NCBI GenBank assembly: GCA_003978075.1
Contig: QOAM01000082.1
Location: 1 to 34,372 of the forward strand
Reading direction: 5' to 3'
Length of the DNA: 34,372 nucleotides
DNA from: Thermodesulfatator sp.
Lineage (GTDB): Bacteria > Desulfobacterota > Thermodesulfobacteria > Thermodesulfobacteriales > Thermodesulfobacteriaceae
The translations under genes and the position numbers were made by a program. The notes under the pieces were generated by a model. It had not been told where the DNA came from. It did not search any database and saw only the letters and a program-made list of their open reading frames with translations. How positions within the stretch are numbered: position 1 is the stretch's first letter; the number at the start of each line of letters is the position of its first letter. Positions 16,226-25,019 of the stretch are shown in pieces.

Positions 16226-16869
16226 GAATTCTCCTCCAAAAAACGGCGCATATTCTCCGCCTCCGGCCCCTCTCCGTAAGGAACCTCCACCTTCACCTCA
16301 AGCCCCTGAGCTCGAAAACCAATAGGGAGGGCGTTGGGCACCGGAATCCGGCGATAAAAGGAGAGGGGTTTCTCCAAATAGTGTAAAAGAAGGACCCGGA
16401 CCACCACCATGTGGGTTACCACTAAGAGGGTGCGCCCCTTTTCCTGATGAAAAAGGTCCTCCATGGCCCGCACCGCTCGTCCGTACACCTCGGCCAGGGT
16501 CTCGCAGCCGGGGAGATAGAAGCGATGAGGCCTTTGAGACCAAACCTCATAACCCATGGCAGGATCGGCTCGGAGTTCGGCCTTGGTACGCCCCTCCCAG
16601 GGAGGGATGCTGATCTCCAGGAATCCCGGAGATTCGTAAATGGGAGGGCGTCTTTTCAAGACTTGGGCTAGGATTTCGGCTGTGCGGCGGGTGCGATGCA
16701 GGGGACTTATGTATATGGCTGCAAGGTCTTCGCCAGCCAAAAACTTTCCTATGCGGGCGGCCTGGGCCTCTCCCTCCGGGGTGAGAGGCTCTGGAGTGCG
16801 TCCGGCGAAACGCCCCTCAACATTGGCATAGGTCTGGCCGTGGCGCATGACCAAGATGCGGGTCTCCAT
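16222..16869 (-). CDS. Histidine phosphatase family protein
   Basis: Phosphoglycerate-mutase-like phosphatase of about 215 residues. The catalytic RHGQT with the phospho-accepting His is near the N-terminus (MRHGQTYANVEGRF), and the second catalytic His is in VVTHMVVVRVLLLHYL. Arg and Glu of the pocket are seen in SPLHRTRRTAEIL and the PPWEGRTKAEL element. The size and GRTPEPLTPEGEAQA segment fit the CobC/GpmB/phosphoserine-phosphatase-like group; the substrate is open. CobC-type alpha-ribazole phosphatase would suit the corrin gene at the window end, but the distance makes this weak. The track uses a TTG seven codons earlier. I prefer the ATG behind AGGAGGGGG. It is coupled to the AsmA-like gene. 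Confidence 0.88.
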   Translation of the reverse strand: METRILVMRHGQTYANVEGRFAGRTPEPLTPEGEAQAARIGKFLAGEDLAAIYISPLHRTRRTAEILAQVLKRRPPIYESPGFLEISIPPWEGRTKAELRADPAMGYEVWSQRPHRFYLPGCETLAEVYGRAVRAMEDLFHQEKGRTLLVVTHMVVVRVLLLHYLEKPLSFYRRIPVPNALPIGFRAQGLEVKVEVPYGEGPEAENMRRFLEENS

Positions 16870-17015
16870 GCCCCCTCCTGTTCCACTCAAGACACGCTCC
16901 TCCGAAGCCCCTAAAAATCAAGGATCCCGAAAAAAGAATTATAGAAGACTCGGAATAGGTTGTGAACTTAGCAGCGAGCCCTTAAGGGAAAGAGAGCTTT
17001 CTCCGGGGTCTCTCG

Positions 17016-17044
17016 TTGAAGTTCCAGGAGATCAGGGGTATAAG
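17016..17044 (+). promoter_or_regulatory. Candidate gyrA promoter
   Basis: TTGAAG (17016-17021) and TATAAG (17039-17044) are separated by 17 bases, good matches to the sigma-70 consensus. The predicted transcript start near 17051 leaves a leader of only about 11 bases beginning at the GGAGG ribosome site, which is short. An additional upstream promoter is possible. Confidence 0.4.
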
Positions 17045-17061
17045 TTAGCGGGAGGTGTTTT

Positions 17062-19482
17062 ATGGGCGAAATTCTGCAAATCCCCCTGGAAGAAGAGCTT
17101 AAACGTTCCTATCTGGACTATGCCATGAGTGTGATTGTGGGACGGGCTCTCCCGGATGTCCGCGACGGTCTCAAACCGGTCCAGCGGCGCATCCTCTACG
17201 CCATGCACGAGATGAAAAACGACTGGCGCTCCCCTCACAAGAAAAGTGCCCGGGTGGTGGGCGAGGTCATTGGTAAGTATCACCCCCATGGAGACGCCGC
17301 GGTCTACGACACCCTGGTACGGCTGGCCCAGGACTTCACCATGCGTTATCCCCTGGTGGATGGGCAAGGAAATTTTGGCTCGGTGGATGGGGATGCCCCG
17401 GCAGCCATGCGTTATACCGAGGTGCGCTTGGCGCGCATCGCCGGGGAAATGCTAACGGATCTAGAAAAGGAAACCGTGGATTTCGTCCCCAACTACGACA
17501 ATACCCTTGAGGAGCCGGTGGTCCTTCCGGCCCGACTCCCTAATCTCCTAGTCAACGGGGCTTCGGGGATCGCGGTGGGCATGGCCACCAACATCCCGCC
17601 CCACAACTTGGGAGAGGTGGTGGAGGCCCTCATTGCCATGCTTCACCGTCCCGAGATCACCCTGGACGAACTCTTGCAATACATTCAAGGGCCAGACTTT
17701 CCCACCGGAGGTCTCATCATAGGGAAAGAAGGCCTGCGCGAGGCCTACGCCACGGGACGAGGCCTTATCAAGATGCGGGGGCGGGCCTTGGTAGAAAGAG
17801 AGCGCGGACGCACGGCCATCGTGATCACCGAGATCCCCTATCAGGTCAACAAGGCCAAACTGGTGGAGCGTATTGCGGCCCTGGCCCGGGAACGCAAACT
17901 CGAGGGGATTGCTGAGGTGCGCGACGAGTCTGACCGGGAGGGCATTCGTGTGGTAGTGGAACTCAAGCGGGAGAAGGCAGACCAGGCCCATATCATCCTG
18001 AATCAGCTTTATAAACATACTCCCCTGGAAAGCACCTTCGGTATTATCCTCCTGGCCCTAGTGCAGGGCCGCCCTGAGCTCCTTTCCCTGCGGGAGGTCC
18101 TGGCCTACTTTTTGGCCCACCGGCGGGAGGTGGTCCTCAGGCGCACCCGTTACGATCTGCGTCGGGCCCAGGAAAGGGCCCATATTGTGGAGGGCTTGCT
18201 CCGGGCCCTGGAACACCTCGATGAGGTCATCGCCCTTATCCGGGGCTCCCGCACCCCCTCTGAGGCCAAAGAAAAACTTGTGCGCCGCCTGGCCCTATCC
18301 GAAGCCCAAGCCCAGGCCATCCTCGAAATGCGGCTTCAAAGGCTTACAGCCTTGGAACGCGAAAAGCTGGCCTCGGAACACCGAGAACTCCTCCGCCAGA
18401 TCGCCTGGTTGGAGAAGATCCTCAGAGAAGAGGAGACCCTTAAAGAGGTTATCGAGGGCGAGCTGCGCGAACTCAAGGAAAGGTTTGCCGACGAAAGGCG
18501 CACGGAGATCGTCCCCGATCAGGAAGATGTCTCCTGGGAAGAGTTGGTGGTGGAAGAGGCCATGGTCATAACCCTCACCCACCGGGGTTATGTAAAGCGG
18601 CTTCCTCTTTCTACCTACCGGCAGCAGCACCGGGGAGGTAAGGGAGTAAGCGGGCTTTCGGTGAGCGAGGAGGATTCGGTACGCGATCTCTTTGTGGCTA
18701 CCACTCACGAGACCTTTCTCTGTCTTACCAACCAGGGTCGGGCTTACTGCTTGAGGGTGCTTGACATCCCTCAGGCCGGCCGTCAGGCCCGAGGCACGGC
18801 CCTTTCCAATCTCTTGCAACTAGGTGAAGAAGAAAAGGTGGCCACGGTGCTGCCCATCAAAAGTTTCGAGAAGGGGCGCTTCGTCTTCTTTGCCACCCGT
18901 AAGGGGCTGATCAAGAAGACCGAGTTGGCCGAGTTCGAAAACCTCCGTTCCAACGGTATCTTGGCCATGAAGCTCCACGAAGAAGACGAAGTGGTGGCTG
19001 CCGGGCTTACCGATGGCCGGAAAGAAGTCCTGCTCCTCACCCGCCGGGGACAGGCGATACGCTTTCCGGAGGCTCAGGTAAGGCCCTTAAGCCGCTGGGC
19101 CTCCGGGGTCAAGGGTATAGAGCTCTCCCCAGGAGACGAGGTGGTGAGCCTCTTGGTGCTTTCCCCAGGGGAAAAACGGGATCTTCTCACGGTCACCGAA
19201 TACGGATACGGGAAGAGGATGCCCCTGGAGGAGTTTCGGCCGCAGAGCCGCAGAGGTAAAGGACTGATCGCGGTCAAGGTCAACGGAAAGAGCGGAAGGC
19301 TGGCCGGGGGCCTTTTGGTCTCCGAAGAGGACGAAATCCTCCTGGTTTCGAACACCGGAAGGATTATCCGGCTGCGGGTGAAAGAGATTCCTTACAAGGG
19401 AAGACTCAGCCGGGGAGTAAAACTCTTTTTCCTTAACGGGCAAGAGCATATCGTGAGCCTGGCGGTGGTACGTGAGGTCTAA
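17062..19482 (+). CDS. gyrA: DNA gyrase subunit A
   Basis: Breakage-reunion subunit of gyrase, which introduces negative supercoils with GyrB and ATP. The winged-helix region has the catalytic Tyr118 in AMRYTEV. The C-terminal beta-pinwheel starts after about residue 500. The GyrA box QHRGGKG at about 521-527 distinguishes it from ParC and is needed for DNA wrapping; a second box-like QSRRGKG lies further on. Length 806 is standard. At the quinolone position equivalent to E. coli Ser83 there is Ala79 in [10 protein letters not shown]; the Asp87 equivalent (D83) is kept. GGGAGG precedes the ATG. gyrB is not in the window. Confidence 0.96.
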   Translation: MGEILQIPLEEELKRSYLDYAMSVIVGRALPDVRDGLKPVQRRILYAMHEMKNDWRSPHKKSARVVGEVIGKYHPHGDAAVYDTLVRLAQDFTMRYPLVDGQGNFGSVDGDAPAAMRYTEVRLARIAGEMLTDLEKETVDFVPNYDNTLEEPVVLPARLPNLLVNGASGIAVGMATNIPPHNLGEVVEALIAMLHRPEITLDELLQYIQGPDFPTGGLIIGKEGLREAYATGRGLIKMRGRALVERERGRTAIVITEIPYQVNKAKLVERIAALARERKLEGIAEVRDESDREGIRVVVELKREKADQAHIILNQLYKHTPLESTFGIILLALVQGRPELLSLREVLAYFLAHRREVVLRRTRYDLRRAQERAHIVEGLLRALEHLDEVIALIRGSRTPSEAKEKLVRRLALSEAQAQAILEMRLQRLTALEREKLASEHRELLRQIAWLEKILREEETLKEVIEGELRELKERFADERRTEIVPDQEDVSWEELVVEEAMVITLTHRGYVKRLPLSTYRQQHRGGKGVSGLSVSEEDSVRDLFVATTHETFLCLTNQGRAYCLRVLDIPQAGRQARGTALSNLLQLGEEEKVATVLPIKSFEKGRFVFFATRKGLIKKTELAEFENLRSNGILAMKLHEEDEVVAAGLTDGRKEVLLLTRRGQAIRFPEAQVRPLSRWASGVKGIELSPGDEVVSLLVLSPGEKRDLLTVTEYGYGKRMPLEEFRPQSRRGKGLIAVKVNGKSGRLAGGLLVSEEDEILLVSNTGRIIRLRVKEIPYKGRLSRGVKLFFLNGQEHIVSLAVVREV

Positions 19483-19691
19483 CCGCAAATTGCCCAGGGG
19501 GCCATCCCTTCCTCCGGCAGACCTCCATCCCTTTCCGAGATCTGGCCGATCCAGGGATCTCTCAAAAAGAGCAACCTTGGAGGGGTTATGGAGGCCAAGT
19601 TCCCCCAAAGATAGGGGTAAAGTTGGAGGTAAAGGGCTGTTTGGGAGCTTCGCCCCCTGCGGAAAAACCCTTTCTCGGAGGTCTTTCTAAG
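19483..19691. other. Spacer between gyrA and the WecA-like gene with alternative stems
   Basis: This 209-bp plus-strand spacer holds CTTGG...CCAAG followed by CCAAG-TT-CCCC...GGGG...TTGG. The middle CCAAG can pair with either side but not both, a layout seen in RNA switches. There is also a GGGAGCTTCGCCCCC hairpin before the GTG start. No known riboswitch consensus was recognised. Confidence 0.3.
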
Positions 19692-20780
19692 GTGCTTTAC
19701 CTCTCGGCCTCTTTTTTTCTCAGTTCTTTCTTGGGACTCATTTTCATAAAATTGAACCTCTTTTATGACCACCAGAAAGGCATCCAAAAATTTCACCAAA
19801 GACCTGCCTCCAGGGCCGGAGGGTTGGCTATTTACACCTCGGTCTTTACAGTTTCTCTGCTCCTTGTCCTCACCGGCCAACCCTTCTCTAGAAACTTTTT
19901 CCTCCTCTTGTTTTCCGTCTCTTTTATATTTTTCAGCGGCTTGTTGGAGGACATAACTAACCAGGTCTCTCCCCAATGGAGGCTTGTAGCAGGCTTTATT
20001 TCGGGAATTTTGGCTTTCTTCCTGGCCTCAGCTCGGGTCATCCGGACTGATATCCCCTTCCTGGACTCTCTCCTCTCTTATCTTCCGGTCTCTCTAATCT
20101 TTTCGGCCTTCGCTTTTGCTGGAGTGGGACACGCCTTCAATCTCATCGATGGACTTCATGGATTAGCTTCAGGTGTGGCTATGCTGGTCTTTGGAGGCTA
20201 TGCCTACGTTTCTTTCCTTCACGGAGATTCTTTTTTGCTTTACTTGAGTCTCGTAATGCTTTTGGCCACTCTGGGCTTTTTTATCTGGAACTATCCCCTG
20301 GGGCTCATCTTTTTAGGGGACAGTGGGGCCTATTTTTTGGGATTCATGGCTGCAGCTGCAGGGGCACTTTTGGTGAAAAGACATAGCGATATTTCTCCCT
20401 GGTTTCCTCTCCTGCTCGTGATCTATCCGGTATGGGAAACCCTATTTTCCGTCTATCGGAGATCGATCCTCAAAAATCATCCTCCTTACCTGCCCGATGC
20501 CCTTCACTTTCACCAAATCCTTTACCGAAGACTCCTCAAGGGGTCAGGGGAAAACTCCTTTCAGAAAAAAAACGCGCGGAAATTTTTCCCGAAAAACGCC
20601 TATATTTCGCCTCTTCTCTGGGCCATGGAGGGCGTATGCCTCCTTGCAGGCCTTCTTTTTTGGAAAAATACCCCTCTTTTGGCGCTCTTTGTCTCCCTTT
20701 TTGTAGTTTTTTATACCTGGCTTTATTTCAAGATCGTCAGATTCAAGACCCCCCGCCTCTTAAAACGGCTGCTCCTTTGA
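19692..20780 (+). CDS. WecA/MraY-family undecaprenyl-phosphate glycosyl-1-phosphate transferase
   Basis: Polytopic membrane enzyme that moves a sugar-1-phosphate from a UDP-sugar to undecaprenyl phosphate, starting O-antigen or another surface glycan. Typical elements are HQRPASRAGGLAIY after the first helix, HAFNLIDGLHGLASG (the NxxDGxxGL site), FLGDSGAYFLGF in the next loop and a His-rich HFHQILYRRLL cytoplasmic loop. About ten hydrophobic helices are visible. The track begins at a TTG. I prefer the GTG at 19692, 10 bases after GGAGG and just before the first helix, giving about 362 residues. Base composition is lower than its neighbours (26 of 60 G+C at 19921-19980), partly from hydrophobic codons. 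The sugar (GlcNAc or other) cannot be fixed. Confidence 0.86.
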   Translation: MLYLSASFFLSSFLGLIFIKLNLFYDHQKGIQKFHQRPASRAGGLAIYTSVFTVSLLLVLTGQPFSRNFFLLLFSVSFIFFSGLLEDITNQVSPQWRLVAGFISGILAFFLASARVIRTDIPFLDSLLSYLPVSLIFSAFAFAGVGHAFNLIDGLHGLASGVAMLVFGGYAYVSFLHGDSFLLYLSLVMLLATLGFFIWNYPLGLIFLGDSGAYFLGFMAAAAGALLVKRHSDISPWFPLLLVIYPVWETLFSVYRRSILKNHPPYLPDALHFHQILYRRLLKGSGENSFQKKNARKFFPKNAYISPLLWAMEGVCLLAGLLFWKNTPLLALFVSLFVVFYTWLYFKIVRFKTPRLLKRLLL

Positions 20781-20781
20781 G

Positions 20782-20809
20782 GAGGCCTCTCCTTCTTGCA
20801 AGAGGTCTC
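20782..20809 (+). terminator. First hairpin after the WecA-like gene
   Basis: GAGGCCTCT and AGAGGTCTC pair over nine positions (one G-T) around a ten-base loop, two bases after the stop. It lacks a direct T run and probably works with the stronger hairpin at 20827. Confidence 0.4.
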
Positions 20810-20826
20810 TAGAGGGCTTTAAAACC

Positions 20827-20851
20827 CCCAGGCCGGAGAGTCCGGCCTGGG
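20827..20851. terminator. Strong bidirectional terminator between the WecA-like gene and slyD
   Basis: A perfect 11-bp stem CCCAGGCCGGA / TCCGGCCTGGG closes a three-base loop. On the plus strand it is followed by AAATTTTT. On the minus strand it is followed by GGGG then TTTTAAAG. It sits between two convergent genes and likely ends both transcripts. Confidence 0.85.
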
Positions 20852-20934
20852 AAATTTTTGGATAAGACTCCTGCGCCAGAGCCCTTTGCATGAGGAGCTT
20901 TACCCTTCAATCCTTTATCCCTTCAGACTGAGAC

Positions 20935-21402
20935 TTAGAGGTCTTCCAGAGACAGCTCCTCCCGATCGTGGATGCCGAGGAGCTTGATACGGAAAATAAC
21001 GTTTTTTCCTGCCAGAGGGGGATTAAGGTCCAGCACGATCCTTTGAGGATCTACCGCCGCCACCAGGGCAGGAAACTGCACCTCTCCTTGCGGGGTGTCC
21101 ACGATAAGGTTGAGCATCATCCCGGGTTGGGGTTCGGTCTCCAAGGAAAGGGCCTCGCGCGGTATCTCTCTTACCAAGTTCTCATCCCTTTCACCAAAGG
21201 CCTTGTCCGGGGGGAGAAGAACCTCTTTTTCCTCTCCTTCAGCCATGCCTATCACAGCCTCGGAGAGCCCGGGAATGATCTCCGGAGAGCCTACCTCAAA
21301 ATAGAAGGGCTCATCCTCCGAGGTGCTCTCGAAAATTTCTCCGTTCTCCAACATCCCTACACAATGAATACTTACCACATCTCCCCTTTGAACCCTGCGC
21401 AT
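20935..21402 (-). CDS. slyD: FKBP-type peptidyl-prolyl isomerase, SlyD-like
   Basis: Cytoplasmic folding helper that isomerises prolyl bonds and, through its inserted flap (IF) domain, acts as a chaperone. The protein starts with RGDVVSIHCVGMLENGEIFEST and continues with PEIIPGLSEAVIGMAEGEEKEV, the FKBP core. The IF domain lies around FGERDENLVREIPREAL, and the core returns with DLNPPLAGKNVIFRIKLLGI, a SlyD signature. The His-rich metal-binding tail of E. coli SlyD is absent, as in many thermophile homologues. The track extends 16 codons upstream; I choose the ATG at 21402 because AAAGGAG lies six bases before it and family members begin here. It follows lpxC by 90 bases on the same strand. 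Confidence 0.92.
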   Translation of the reverse strand: MRRVQRGDVVSIHCVGMLENGEIFESTSEDEPFYFEVGSPEIIPGLSEAVIGMAEGEEKEVLLPPDKAFGERDENLVREIPREALSLETEPQPGMMLNLIVDTPQGEVQFPALVAAVDPQRIVLDLNPPLAGKNVIFRIKLLGIHDREELSLEDL

Positions 21403-21492
21403 ACCAAACTCCTTTCTATTGATTTCAAGGGAGGGAAATCGAAACTCCACCCCCCTTCTGAAAGGCCTATTCTACCATGTAAAGGAGGGAAC

Positions 21493-22407
21493 TCAATAGC
21501 CCGGTCGCAAGGGACGCTTTTTAGGGGCGAGGAAAAAAAGGGCTACCGGAGGCAAGCCATCGGAAAGGCGGGCTATTCCAGGGGCTGAGAGAAGACTTTT
21601 CAGGGCTTCGATATGGAGCCTGTGGCCAGAAAACTCGGCCTCCACTTCTCCTCGAAAGGGAAGCCCCACGGTAAAAAGATCTCCTACCAAGTCCAGAGCC
21701 TTGTGGCGTACAAATTCGTCAGGACGGCGCAGAGGACCGTTGAGGACTTTGGTCTCATCCAGGATCAGGCCGTTAGAAAAATCTCCCCCGCGCAGGAGGC
21801 CCTTTTCCCGACGCCGCAGAAGATCCTCTTTAAAACCAAAAGTCCGGGCAAAGGCTACCTCCCTTTGATAGGTAAGAGGGTTGATCGTCAAACTGAAGCT
21901 CTGTTCCCCGATAAGAGGGTGATCGAAGGCGATGCGCACCCGAAGGCGAAAATCCGGGGCCGGGCGAAAGCGGAGGCTACCTACACCGTTTTGCACCTCA
22001 AAGGGCTTTAAGATCTCCAGATAACGCTTGGGAAGGGGCTGAAGCCGCAGGCCCCGGGTCAGGATCTCCCGCACGAAGACCTGAGCCGAGCCGTCGAATA
22101 AGGGGATCTCCGGACCAAAGACCCGTATTACCACATTGTCCACCCGCAGCCCGTGGAGGGCCGAAAGGAGGTGTTCTATTAGGTAGAGGGTGTGATATCC
22201 ATCGGAAAGGACGGTGGCCCCTTCGGTGCCTAGGACATATTCCGGACGCAGGGGAAGGCGCGGCGCCCCGGAGACCTCCTCCAGTACAAAAACTACTCCT
22301 TCCCCCGCCTTGGCAGGCTCCAACACCACCCGCACCTTACGGCCGGAAAAGACACCCACCCCCTCTAACTCTACCGGAGCGGCTAAGGTCTGCTGGAACT
22401 CCTGCAT
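21493..22407 (-). CDS. lpxC: UDP-3-O-acyl-N-acetylglucosamine deacetylase
   Basis: Zinc enzyme for the committed step of lipid A synthesis, removing acetyl from UDP-3-O-acyl-GlcNAc. Motifs are complete: the Zn ligand His79 in LIEHLLSALHGLRVDN, the pair HKALDLVGD carrying the His and Asp Zn ligands, and SGHRLHIEALKSLL with the catalytic His. Length 304 is normal. AGGAGG sits before the ATG. It is the best evidence in the window for an LPS-bearing outer membrane. It follows era after a 229-bp gap with no convincing terminator or promoter seen, so it could be co-transcribed or independent. Confidence 0.96.
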   Translation of the reverse strand: MQEFQQTLAAPVELEGVGVFSGRKVRVVLEPAKAGEGVVFVLEEVSGAPRLPLRPEYVLGTEGATVLSDGYHTLYLIEHLLSALHGLRVDNVVIRVFGPEIPLFDGSAQVFVREILTRGLRLQPLPKRYLEILKPFEVQNGVGSLRFRPAPDFRLRVRIAFDHPLIGEQSFSLTINPLTYQREVAFARTFGFKEDLLRRREKGLLRGGDFSNGLILDETKVLNGPLRRPDEFVRHKALDLVGDLFTVGLPFRGEVEAEFSGHRLHIEALKSLLSAPGIARLSDGLPPVALFFLAPKKRPLRPGY

Positions 22408-22636
22408 CGCACCTCCTAGCCCCGACCTCTTCTCCTATTGCCGAATCTTCATCCTCTCCCAGAAAGACCTTTACCCTAGAGCATAACAAAAACCGTGCCT
22501 TTCCGTGGGGGCTAGTTTGGGGGCAGAAAAGGGTCTTTAAGCCGGCTGAATACAAGAAAAGGCCCTCTCCGGAGGTGTTACTTATAATTAACAGTGCAAC
22601 TTTTGGGTGACTCCCGGGCATGAAGTCCCTCGGATC
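22408..22636. other. Spacer between era and lpxC
   Basis: No gene is seen. On the minus strand it contains a short CCTC-CGGA-GAGG hairpin followed by GCCTTTTCTT, a weak terminator candidate for era, and an AT-rich patch near 22578-22592. No paired promoter hexamers for lpxC were found. Confidence 0.35.
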
Positions 22637-23548
22637 TTAGAAGAAGGGCATCTCGAGGCGTCGCAAAAGGTGTTCTTCTTTACGCCAGCCCTTGAGGACC
22701 TTCACCCAAAGGTCGAGATAAACCCGACGGCCGAAGAGAAATTCCAATTCTTCCCGGGCCAGAGTCCCGATCTTTTTGAGCAACTGGCCCTTTTTGCCGA
22801 TCACGATCCCCTTTTGCGAATTTTTCTCCACATAGATGGTGGCCTGGATGTAAAGGAGGTCCTTTTCCGGATCTTCCCGAAATTCTTCCACCACCACCGC
22901 GGTGGAATAAGGGATCTCCTGGCGGGTGAGCATGAAGAGCTTTTCCCGGATGATCTCCGCGGCCAGGACTCGCTCCGACTGGTCGGTAACCATTTCCTGG
23001 GGATAGTAAGGGGGACCTTCGGGAAGGAGGGCCACCAATTCGTCCACCAAGGCGGACAGTCCTTCTCGTTCCAGGGCCGAGACCGGCACAATGGCCCGAA
23101 AGGGATAAAGGCGGGAGAAAAAGTCGATCATGGGAAGGAGCTCGGCTTTTTTGATCAGATCTATCTTGTTGAGGGCTAAGACCGAGGGTTTACCGGTTTT
23201 TTTGAGTATCTCCAGGATCTTTTCCTCTTCCGCCGGGCGGCGGTCTGAGGCGTCTACCACCCAGAGGACCCCGTCTACCTCTTCCATGGCCCGCACGGCC
23301 TGCTCCACCATCAAGCGGTTGAAGAGCTCCCGGGCCTGGTGAATTCCGGGGGTATCCACAAAGACGATCTGATAGTCCGGACCGGTAAGGATGCCCCGGA
23401 TGTTAAACCGGGTGGTCTGGGGTTTGGGGGTGGTGATAGCCACCTTGGTCCCTAGGATCTGATTCATAAGGGTGGATTTACCCACATTGGGGAGCCCCAC
23501 GATGGCCACAAAACCCGAACGGAATCTCTTTTCGGATTTTTCAGACAC
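22637..23548 (-). CDS. era: GTPase Era
   Basis: Essential GTPase that binds the 3' end of 16S rRNA and aids 30S subunit assembly. The G domain shows GLPNVGKSTL (P-loop), DTPGIHQ (G3) and ALNKIDLI (G4). The C-terminal KH domain includes YIQATIYVEKNSQKGIVIGKKGQLLKKIG, and the ending VYLDLWVKVLKGWR is typical. Length 303 is standard. Its start overlaps the rnc stop by eight bases, so the two RNA-processing genes are coupled. Confidence 0.97.
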   Translation of the reverse strand: MSEKSEKRFRSGFVAIVGLPNVGKSTLMNQILGTKVAITTPKPQTTRFNIRGILTGPDYQIVFVDTPGIHQARELFNRLMVEQAVRAMEEVDGVLWVVDASDRRPAEEEKILEILKKTGKPSVLALNKIDLIKKAELLPMIDFFSRLYPFRAIVPVSALEREGLSALVDELVALLPEGPPYYPQEMVTDQSERVLAAEIIREKLFMLTRQEIPYSTAVVVEEFREDPEKDLLYIQATIYVEKNSQKGIVIGKKGQLLKKIGTLAREELEFLFGRRVYLDLWVKVLKGWRKEEHLLRRLEMPFF

Positions 23549-24263
23549 TTTTACAGGTGACCTCCGCAGATTTAAGGTAATTCAAGGCCTTACGGGCCGC
23601 CTCCTGGGCGGCCTCCTTTTTGGAACGTCCTCGGCCTCGGCCCAGCACCCGGTCCCCCACCCGGACCTCCACCTCAAACACCGGTGCGTGTGGAGGGCCC
23701 TTTTCCGAAATCACCTCATAGGTGGGAGTTTCCCGAAAAAGGGCCTGGGTAATCTCCTGCAACCGCGAACGATAATCCGTTTCCATACCTCGCCAGGCTT
23801 GAGGGAGGAGCCGGGCGAAGAGACGTTCCAGGCACTCAAAGACCTCTTCGTAGCCCCTATCAAGATAAAGCGCCCCGATTACCGCCTCAAGGGCCCCAGC
23901 CAAGATGGAGGCCTTTTTTCGTCCTCCAGACCGGGCCTCTCCCCGACTCACCAGAAGAAACTCCGGAAGTCCCAACCTTTCCGCCAAACGGGCCAGTCGT
24001 TCCTCCCGCACCAACCAGGCGCGCATCCGGGAAAGCTCCCCCTCTGAGGCCTGGGGAAAGCGCCGGTAAAGGAGATGGGCTATGATCGCAGAAAGCACGG
24101 CGTCTCCCAAAAATTCCAGCCGCTCGTTATCCGTTCCCGGGGGGAGTTTTCGCTCCGCGGCGTAGGAACGATGGATGAGGGCCTGTACCAGAAGAGCGGG
24201 GTCCTGGAAGCGGACCCCCAGCTTACTTTCCAGGGCTGGGAGGCGTCGATAGATTTCCTTCAA
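23541..24263 (-). CDS. rnc: Ribonuclease III
   Basis: Cuts double-stranded RNA in rRNA maturation and regulation. The catalytic signature [13 protein letters not shown] is at about residues 44-56. The second acidic site is in [19 protein letters not shown] with Asp and Glu as expected. A dsRNA-binding domain fills the C-terminus from [13 protein letters not shown] through [17 protein letters not shown]. Length 240 is normal. Its start overlaps the rlpA stop by four bases and its end overlaps era by eight, a fully packed rlpA-rnc-era arrangement. Confidence 0.97.
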   Translation of the reverse strand: MKEIYRRLPALESKLGVRFQDPALLVQALIHRSYAAERKLPPGTDNERLEFLGDAVLSAIIAHLLYRRFPQASEGELSRMRAWLVREERLARLAERLGLPEFLLVSRGEARSGGRKKASILAGALEAVIGALYLDRGYEEVFECLERLFARLLPQAWRGMETDYRSRLQEITQALFRETPTYEVISEKGPPHAPVFEVEVRVGDRVLGRGRGRSKKEAAQEAARKALNYLKSAEVTCKSV

Positions 24264-25006
24264 CGGGCCACCACAAAGGCTCCGGGAAACTCTTTTTGTA
24301 GACTCTCGGCCATCTGCCGGGCCTTCTCCAAGTCATAGGCCAGGAAGATCTTGACCCGATAAAAAGGCCCTTCCGGAGAGTCATAAGATTCGATGAGGAC
24401 TGTTCGGAAGCGTCGGGCCAGGCGTTCCCGGAGCCGCACCGCATTTGCATATCTTCGGAAGGCCCCTACCTGGAGGTAATACTCGCCCTTTTTAAGATTA
24501 GGGATATGGGCGAAGACAAGGCCTTGGGGCCCAGGCTGGGCCGGAGCCAGCACCGTAAGTCTCACCGGGACTACCCCGTCCTGGATCATGTCTAGGGCCC
24601 GGGCCGCGGCGTAAGAAAGGTCAATGATGCGGCCAGGCACAAAGGGCCCGCGGTCATTGATGCGCACCACCACCCGACGCCCGTTCTTGAGGTTGGTTAC
24701 CAACACATAGGTACCCAAGGGAAGGGTCTTGTGGGCCGCGGTAAAGGCATACATGTTGTAAATCTCGCCGCTGGCCGTTCGGTGGCCGTGAAAACCCGGC
24801 CCGTACCAGGAGGCCAGTCCTTCTTCGGTGTAACCCAGGGGACGGGGAAGAGGGTAATAAGTGCGGCCGTTTACCCGGTAAGACTTTTCCGCCGAGGGCC
24901 GGAGGGGAACATGGTGGATGCGCACCACCTCTGGAGGTCCGCCGCAGGCGAAAAGGAGAAGCATTCCCCACCCCAAGAGGAGGAGCCGGTATCTTCTTTT
25001 GTGCAT
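24260..25006 (-). CDS. rlpA: RlpA-like septal ring lytic transglycosylase lipoprotein with SPOR domain
   Basis: Outer-membrane lipoprotein of about 248 residues. The signal ends in a lipobox MLLLFAC, with the acylated Cys next. The double-psi beta-barrel covers [19 protein letters not shown] to [20 protein letters not shown], the RlpA hallmark with the key His and Asp of the lytic site. The C-terminal SPOR domain ([22 protein letters not shown] onward) binds denuded septal glycan. In Pseudomonas RlpA cleaves such strands at division. The track adds 54 codons inside purF; I choose the ATG at 25006, directly before the basic-hydrophobic signal, 13 bases after the purF stop. Confidence 0.92.
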   Translation of the reverse strand: MHKRRYRLLLLGWGMLLLFACGGPPEVVRIHHVPLRPSAEKSYRVNGRTYYPLPRPLGYTEEGLASWYGPGFHGHRTASGEIYNMYAFTAAHKTLPLGTYVLVTNLKNGRRVVVRINDRGPFVPGRIIDLSYAAARALDMIQDGVVPVRLTVLAPAQPGPQGLVFAHIPNLKKGEYYLQVGAFRRYANAVRLRERLARRFRTVLIESYDSPEGPFYRVKIFLAYDLEKARQMAESLQKEFPGAFVVAR

Positions 25007-25019
25007 CGGGTTGGGTTTC

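Noticed and set aside
16222-16869. Calling the histidine phosphatase cobC because a corrin gene lies in the window
   Set aside because: The two are 16 kb apart with unrelated genes between, and the motifs do not separate CobC from other family members.
22607-23179. Plus-strand 190-residue ORF with a TATAAT upstream at 22583
   Set aside because: No -35 at the right distance, and the ORF is antisense to era with its complete GTPase and KH domains.
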